Shown here one piece after another: positions 7,023 through 7,741 of a stretch of 7,741 nucleotides of DNA (within the stretch, counting starts at the first letter, position 1; each line of letters begins with the position of its first letter). The notes below the pieces were generated by a model that saw only the letters and a list, made by a program, of their open reading frames with translations, did not search any database and was not told where the DNA came from. Both the position numbers and the translations under genes were made by a program. Origin of the DNA: Prosthecobacter sp. (GTDB lineage Bacteria > Verrucomicrobiota > Verrucomicrobiia > Verrucomicrobiales > Verrucomicrobiaceae); contig JAIWOJ010000084.1 of NCBI GenBank assembly GCA_020216965.1, positions 1 through 7,741 on the forward strand, read 5' to 3'.

Positions 7023-7157
7023 GGTCGATTTCCCCGCCCCCGTCGGCCCCGTGATCAAAAACACCCCCGCCGCGCTGAGCGCTGCCTCATCAAACCGCAC
7101 CTCATGCGGCCCGCTAAGCGAGTTGAGATTCAGAAGTCGGACGGCAAGGAGGCGCAT
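7023..7157 (-). pseudogene. Truncated duplicate of the sbcC 5' end (outer copy of the 135-bp direct repeat)
   Basis: Encodes residues 1-45 of SbcC again, from MRLLAVRLLNLN to GPTGAGKST, with a single amino-acid difference from the intact gene (Ala for Pro at 26). After the Thr of Walker A the frame leaves sbcC and runs through unrelated residues to a stop at 6957. The product would have a Walker A loop but nothing else of the ATPase, so it is a non-functional remnant. Two of the three base differences are synonymous, so the copies are recent or were kept alike by gene conversion. The ATG at 7157 is preceded by sequence unlike that before the intact sbcC, which argues against a simple tandem duplication. 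Confidence 0.9.
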
Positions 7158-7174
7158 GTGTGCTATCAACTATT

Positions 7175-7206
7175 CGAGCTAGCCGTTGTGACCAACAGCT
7201 AGCTCG
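7175..7206. repeat. Near-perfect 32-nt hairpin beside the duplicated sbcC fragment
   Basis: CGAGCTAGC (7175-7183) pairs perfectly with GCTAGCTCG (7198-7206). After one mismatch (7184 against 7197), GTTG (7185-7188) pairs with CAAC (7193-7196), leaving a 4-nt loop at 7189-7192. Thirteen of 14 possible pairs form. It lies 35 bp after the stop of the minus-strand membrane-protein gene and 17 bp before the outer sbcC start codon. With no T run it is not a standard intrinsic terminator. It could be a terminator lacking the tail, or a protein or recombinase binding site linked to the insertion. Confidence 0.65.
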
Positions 7207-7241
7207 CAGATGTCTTTAAATGCGCTGATAGGATGATCGTT

Positions 7242-7741
7242 TTACTTTTTGGCTGGAGGAGGTGCATTTGTTGTCTGCATCCTTACCGCGCCTTCACTTA
7301 GTAACTGATTTGGAGGAAAAACAGGTTTAGGCGGAGGCGCTGCTGGGGGTGTTTGAGCCGTCGGCGTATTTGCAGCCTGCTGGTTTGATGGAGATGGTGC
7401 ACTCATATTCTTGGGATTAAGACGTTGTTCTTTTTGTTCTGGGTTGGTCGCTGAAACTATGCGCACAAGTGTGGGCTCCTTGTCTTGTTTGCTCTTCTCA
7501 AAAATGTACGCAGGAAGGCTGGCAGCTGTGAAGAGAAACGCGACTACCACAAGACGCGTTGCCAATAACAGCCGGTCTGTTCGATTTCTGTTGGTGAGAA
7601 AATTGCTGTGTGAGGCTTCGCGGTAAGAGATCAGTAAAGATTCTTTCAATGTTGGCAGAACATCGTTTTGCGCACCTGTAGCATCTGCCCATTGAGTAAG
7701 ATCATCGCAAAACTTTTGAAGATCAGGGTTACTCGGGATCG
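7242..7741 (-). CDS. Hypothetical single-pass membrane protein with Pro/Ala/Gln-rich tail (partial)
   Basis: The frame is open from the right edge (it enters as IPSNPDLQKFCDDLTQW) to a TAA at 7242-7244, so the start lies outside the window. A TTG at 7649 could be a start, but the upstream residues read as protein and join smoothly. The visible 165 residues hold a soluble charged segment, one hydrophobic helix (LLLATRLVVVAFLFTAASL), a short charged stretch and a low-complexity tail rich in Pro, Ala, Gln and Asn (such as QTPPAAPPPKPVFPPNQ) ending PPPAKK. The layout suggests a bitopic membrane protein whose proline-rich tail spans a gap or envelope. I recognise no family. Its GC content is roughly 50% in the lines I counted, below the sbcC region, which suggests a different origin or weaker constraint. 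It is on the same strand as the cassette and sbcC. Confidence 0.6.
   Translation of the reverse strand, partial: IPSNPDLQKFCDDLTQWADATGAQNDVLPTLKESLLISYREASHSNFLTNRNRTDRLLLATRLVVVAFLFTAASLPAYIFEKSKQDKEPTLVRIVSATNPEQKEQRLNPKNMSAPSPSNQQAANTPTAQTPPAAPPPKPVFPPNQLLSEGAVRMQTTNAPPPAKK

Noticed and set aside
6105..7157. Insertion-sequence transposition with target-site duplication
   Set aside because: A 135-bp duplication is far too long for a usual target-site duplication, and the segment has no transposase and no terminal inverted repeats that I can see.
7158..7241. Integron attC site at the hairpin
   Set aside because: The outer core motifs expected of attC (RYYYAAC and GTTRRRY at the ends of the fold) are not in place; the GTTG/CAAC pair is internal, and no integrase is in the window.
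1..7741. CRISPR array, tRNA or rRNA genes
   Set aside because: No regularly spaced short repeats, no tRNA-like cloverleaf and no rRNA-like sequence were noticed on either strand.

Overview
This is a high-GC bacterial window, most likely from the Verrucomicrobiota or a related planctomycete-type lineage. That inference rests on the partial gene at the left edge, which joins a planctomycete-type cytochrome c domain (PSCyt1) to a DUF1549 (PSCyt2) domain, and on its neighbours: a signal-bearing SMP-30/gluconolactonase protein and a divergent LacI-type regulator. All assignments come from reading motifs; no database search was possible.

Layout. Positions 1-907 (minus) hold the N-terminal part of the PSCyt1/DUF1549 protein, cut by the window edge and broken by one extra base in a run of seven G/C at 292-298. 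Positions 1020-2159 (minus) encode an exported SMP-30/gluconolactonase-like beta-propeller with a good sigma70-type promoter just upstream. Two hairpins lie between these genes. Positions 2374-3378 (plus) encode a LacI-family regulator, divergent from the SMP-30 gene across a 214-bp gap. Positions 3393-6239 (minus) encode a complete SbcC (Rad50-like) ATPase, convergent with the regulator; no sbcD is in the window. Directly upstream of sbcC, 6255-6935 (minus) encodes a small protein with the catalytic motifs of the kinase-like domain found in phage and conjugative-element polyvalent proteins. A 57-codon reading frame (6755-6928) overlaps its 5' end in another phase.

The most unusual structure is at 6105-7157. 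The first 135 bp of sbcC (start codon to the Walker A Thr codon) occur twice, 918 bp apart, with 132 of 135 bases identical. The two copies flank a 783-bp segment that holds the kinase-like gene. The outer copy is a dead fragment that leaves the sbcC sequence right after the Walker A motif. This looks like insertion of a small cassette at the start of sbcC that also rebuilt the interrupted gene. Just outside the outer copy is a near-perfect 32-nt hairpin (7175-7206), followed by a lower-GC gene (7242-7741, minus, open at the right edge) for a single-pass membrane protein with a Pro/Ala/Gln-rich tail.

The left half reads as ordinary catabolic and regulatory chromosome. The right third (from about 6105) looks like an accessory insertion next to a DNA-repair gene.
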